A stretch of DNA of 8,270 nucleotides from Phycisphaeraceae bacterium (GTDB lineage Bacteria > Planctomycetota > Phycisphaerae > Phycisphaerales > Phycisphaeraceae). Below the pieces are notes generated by a model. The model saw nothing but the letters and a program-made list of their open reading frames with translations, was not told where the DNA came from and ran no database searches. This document shows, in pieces, positions 6,335 through 8,270 of this stretch; the first letter of the stretch is position 1; the number at the start of each line of letters is the position of its first letter. The stretch lies in NCBI GenBank assembly GCA_028281215.1, contig JANQKH010000864.1:1-8270 (forward strand), written 5' to 3'. The position numbers and the translations under genes are program-made.

Positions 6335-6343
6335 AGCCCGACC

Positions 6344-7291
6344 ATGCAGACGTTGCGGCTATTTTGCGACGTCGCCCTTCATCGCAGTTTTTCCGAAGCA
6401 GCACAGTTGCACGGGATCAGCCAATCGGCTGCCAGTCAGCGTGTGCATCAACTGGAAGAGCAGCTTGGGGTGACGCTGATTGACCGCTCGGTTCGGCCGC
6501 TGGCGCTGACCGATGCGGGCAAGGTGCTGATGCGCGAGGGGCGTGACATCGTGCAGCGGTATGATGCCCTGATTCAGAAGTTGTCGCAGGCCGACGGGCG
6601 GGTGCGGGGTGAGGTCGTGGTCGATGCGATTTACTCCGCCGGCATTGATCTGCTGGTGAATCTGAAAGAAGAGTTTGAATCGGTGCATCCGGGCATTCGG
6701 TTGCGGGTGGACTACAAGCGGCCGGAACAGGTCCACGATCAGGTGCGAACGGGGCAATGTGATCTGGGAATCGTTTCCTATCCGCATCGATGGAAGGACG
6801 TGTCCGTCGTTCCGTTGCGGGATGAGCGGATGAGCGTGGTGTGTTCGCCGCGGCATGCGCTGGCGGGCGGTGCGGTGATTCACGCTCGGGAACTGTCGAA
6901 CCATTCGATGGTGACGTTCGAGTCGGGTTTGCCCGTTGGGCGCGCGATTCGGCGGTACCTCAAGGAGCACGGCTCGTCACCAACGATCACCAACATGTTC
7001 GACAACATCGACACGATCAAGCATGCCGTGTCGGTGACGGATGATCTGACGATTCTGCCAACGCGCACAGTGAAGCGCGAGGTGGAATCCGGCACGTTGG
7101 CGTCGATTCAACTTGAGCCCGAACTGACCCGCCCGATGGGCGTAATCGGTCCGAAGCGTTCGCGGTCCAACGGCAAGAGTTTGTCGCCGGCGGCGCAGGC
7201 GTTTGTGGAGTTTTTGGTTGAGTTCCTAGCCCCGCTCTCCCCGGGGGAGGGGTTGGGGGCGGGTGAAAAGCAAAAGGCAATACAGGCTTGA
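6344..7291 (+). CDS. LysR-type transcriptional regulator
   Basis: This 315-residue protein has the family's full two-domain layout. The N-terminal winged helix-turn-helix occupies residues 1-60: LRLFCDVALHRSFSEAAQ leads into the recognition helix SQSAASQRVHQLEEQLG, then LIDRS and LTDAG. A linker helix (about 60-85) and a periplasmic-binding-protein-like effector domain (about 92-295; GEVVVDAIYSAG, CDLGIVSYP, VVCSPRHALA, TILPT) follow. The regulator would act as a tetramer on DNA and sense a small co-inducer. The last residues (about 294-315) are encoded by the G-rich palindromic stretch and look like a late extension of the usual LysR end. The gene has its own promoter with two operator-like repeats. 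gltB starts 71 bases downstream on the same strand, so glutamate synthase is the likeliest target, in the manner of GltC, although GltC itself is encoded divergently from gltAB. Effector and regulon are not determined by the sequence. Confidence 0.93.
   Translation: MQTLRLFCDVALHRSFSEAAQLHGISQSAASQRVHQLEEQLGVTLIDRSVRPLALTDAGKVLMREGRDIVQRYDALIQKLSQADGRVRGEVVVDAIYSAGIDLLVNLKEEFESVHPGIRLRVDYKRPEQVHDQVRTGQCDLGIVSYPHRWKDVSVVPLRDERMSVVCSPRHALAGGAVIHARELSNHSMVTFESGLPVGRAIRRYLKEHGSSPTITNMFDNIDTIKHAVSVTDDLTILPTRTVKREVESGTLASIQLEPELTRPMGVIGPKRSRSNGKSLSPAAQAFVEFLVEFLAPLSPGEGLGAGEKQKAIQA
7237..7263 (+). other. Predicted G-quadruplex and palindrome at the lysR 3' end
   Basis: The plus (coding) strand from 7243 reads G5-A-G4-TT-G5-C-G3, four G-tracts with loops of one, two and one bases, which fits the canonical G-quadruplex pattern. 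It overlaps a GC palindrome, CTCCCC (7237-7242) with GGGGAG (7244-7249). The mRNA would carry the G-rich strand about 100 bases before the gltB start. The CTCTCCCC...GGGGAGGGG style resembles dispersed GC-rich repeats seen in many bacterial genomes, which suggests an insertion into the end of lysR. Confidence 0.6.
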
Positions 7292-7351
7292 TCCTGTGGA
7301 AACAGATGACGACACGCCGCGCGACGACAGAGCAAACCTGCCGCGCGGGCT

Positions 7352-7355
7352 GGAG
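7352..7355 (+). promoter_or_regulatory. Ribosome binding site deciding the gltB start
   Basis: GGAG lies seven bases before the ATG at 7363. An in-frame ATG at 7306 (19 codons upstream) has only a weak GGAAA before it and would lengthen the propeptide from 32 to 51 residues, so 7363 is preferred. Confidence 0.6.
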
Positions 7356-7362
7356 ACTAGAC

Positions 7363-8270
7363 ATGACAAAGGTTCCTACCCAAGACGAATACGTGCGCGA
7401 TCCCATGCTGCGTCCCACGCCGCACGGGCTGTTTGATCCGTCGCTCGAAAAAGACAACTGTGGCGTCGGTTTTGTCGCGCACATCAAAGGACAGCGGTCG
7501 CATCAGATCGTGCTTGACGCCAACATTGTGCTCAACAACATGAATCACCGCGGCGCGTGTGGTTGCGAAGCGAACACCGGCGACGGCGCGGGTATTCTCA
7601 CCGCGCTACCTTACGAGTTCATCGCCAAGGTCGCGAAGCAGGATCTGGGCAAGGAACTGCCGGAGCCGGGCAAATTTGCCGCTGGTTTGGTGTTTCTTCC
7701 GCAAGACGACGGCGAGCGCGCGGCGATGAAACAAATCGTTGAGCAATACATCGCTGAGCAGGGCCAAACGGTGGTTGGTTGGCGCGATGTGCCGCAGGAA
7801 ACGGACAAGGCCGACATTGGCCCAACCGCCCGCGCGTGTGAGCCGAACATCGAAATGCTTATCGTTGAAGCGGTCGACGGTATCGAAGGGGATACGTTTG
7901 AGCGCCAACTCTACCTCGCCCGCAAGCGCGCCAGCAATGAAATCCGTAGCGATGAAACCCGGTTCAAGTACGCAAAAATCTTTTACGTCTGCTCGTTATC
8001 GACCAAGGTCATCATTTACAAAGGCATGCTCACACCCGAACAGGTTCTGCCTTATTTCCCCGACCTGACCGACCCGGATTACACGACCCACCTGGCGATG
8101 GTGCACTCGCGCTTCAGCACGAACACGTTCCCGTCGTGGGACCGAGCCCAGCCGTTCCGCTTCATGAGTCACAACGGTGAAATCAACACCGTCAAGGGCA
8201 ACAACAACTGGATGTTCGCCCGGCAGGGTGTCGTCAACAGCGATCTGTTCGGCGATGGCATCAAGAAACT
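7363..8270 (+). CDS. gltB: Glutamate synthase large subunit, N-terminal part (3' partial)
   Basis: 302 codons are present and the frame is open at the window end; the full protein is normally about 1,500 residues. The enzyme makes glutamate from glutamine and 2-oxoglutarate in ammonia assimilation. The part seen is the class II glutamine amidotransferase domain, which releases ammonia from glutamine. DNCGVGF places the catalytic nucleophile at Cys33, after a 32-residue propeptide that is normally removed so that the cysteine becomes N-terminal. Further family motifs are MNHRGACGCEANTGDGAGI (about 60-78), HSRFSTNTFPSW and SHNGEINTVKGNNNW near the window end. The central, FMN/iron-sulfur synthase and GXGXG domains lie beyond the window, so cofactor type (NADPH- or ferredoxin-dependent) cannot be told. 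No separate promoter is seen in the 71-base gap after lysR, so co-transcription with lysR is possible. Confidence 0.96.
   Translation, partial: MTKVPTQDEYVRDPMLRPTPHGLFDPSLEKDNCGVGFVAHIKGQRSHQIVLDANIVLNNMNHRGACGCEANTGDGAGILTALPYEFIAKVAKQDLGKELPEPGKFAAGLVFLPQDDGERAAMKQIVEQYIAEQGQTVVGWRDVPQETDKADIGPTARACEPNIEMLIVEAVDGIEGDTFERQLYLARKRASNEIRSDETRFKYAKIFYVCSLSTKVIIYKGMLTPEQVLPYFPDLTDPDYTTHLAMVHSRFSTNTFPSWDRAQPFRFMSHNGEINTVKGNNNWMFARQGVVNSDLFGDGIKK

Noticed and set aside
7282..7297. Small hairpin ACAGG-N6-CCTGT across the lysR stop codon
   Set aside because: A 5-bp stem with no T-run is expected by chance and does not act as a recognisable terminator.
7306..7362. Earlier in-frame ATG for gltB
   Set aside because: It has a weaker ribosome binding site and would give an unusually long, Arg-rich propeptide before the catalytic cysteine.

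Overview
The window looks like chromosomal DNA of a planctomycete, probably of the Phycisphaerae type. This is inferred from protein style, not from a marker gene. The clues are a secreted protein ending in a two-loop dockerin-like domain, a short membrane protein with a 'CxxCGYxLxG...CPECG' zinc ribbon, a secreted protein built from alpha-L-fucosidase-type accessory modules, and a GT4/GT5-like glycogen-synthase-type glycosyltransferase. No rRNA, tRNA, CRISPR array, insertion sequence or phage gene was recognised.

Layout. (1) 1-1719, plus strand: the 3' part of a large extracellular protein with a DNRLRE-like beta-sandwich, Ig-like domains, a dockerin-like calcium-binding domain and an unusual tail. 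(2) 1720-2103: a 384-base gap with a candidate promoter and several inverted repeats that could form a structured leader. (3) 2104-3573: a complete glycosyltransferase, followed by two back-to-back hairpins. (4) 3699-4091: a small zinc-ribbon membrane protein. (5) 5394-4204, minus strand: a secreted protein with a GH29-type C-terminal beta-sandwich and two tandem carbohydrate-binding-like repeats, but no catalytic barrel. (6) 5444-6151: a CPBP-family intramembrane protease homologue, divergent from gene 5 across 49 bases. (7) 6344-7291: a LysR-type regulator with a clear promoter and two T-N11-A operator-like sites. (8) 7363 to the window end: the N-terminal 302 codons of the glutamate synthase large subunit, gltB.

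Functional grouping. The best-supported partnership is lysR-gltB. A LysR regulator lies 71 bases upstream of gltB on the same strand, which recalls the GltC-gltAB system of Bacillus but in a tandem arrangement. The other genes look like separate transcription units for polysaccharide handling and envelope functions.

Three genes lacking a ribosome binding site (zinc ribbon, fucosidase-like, lysR) each have a -10-like hexamer 6-10 bases before the ATG. This suggests leaderless transcripts. The glycosyltransferase, CPBP and gltB genes instead have Shine-Dalgarno-like sequences. I see no strong evidence for a wholly new system. The most interesting items are the barrel-less fucosidase-like protein, the paired operator in front of lysR, the predicted G-quadruplex at the lysR 3' end, and the leader of the glycosyltransferase.
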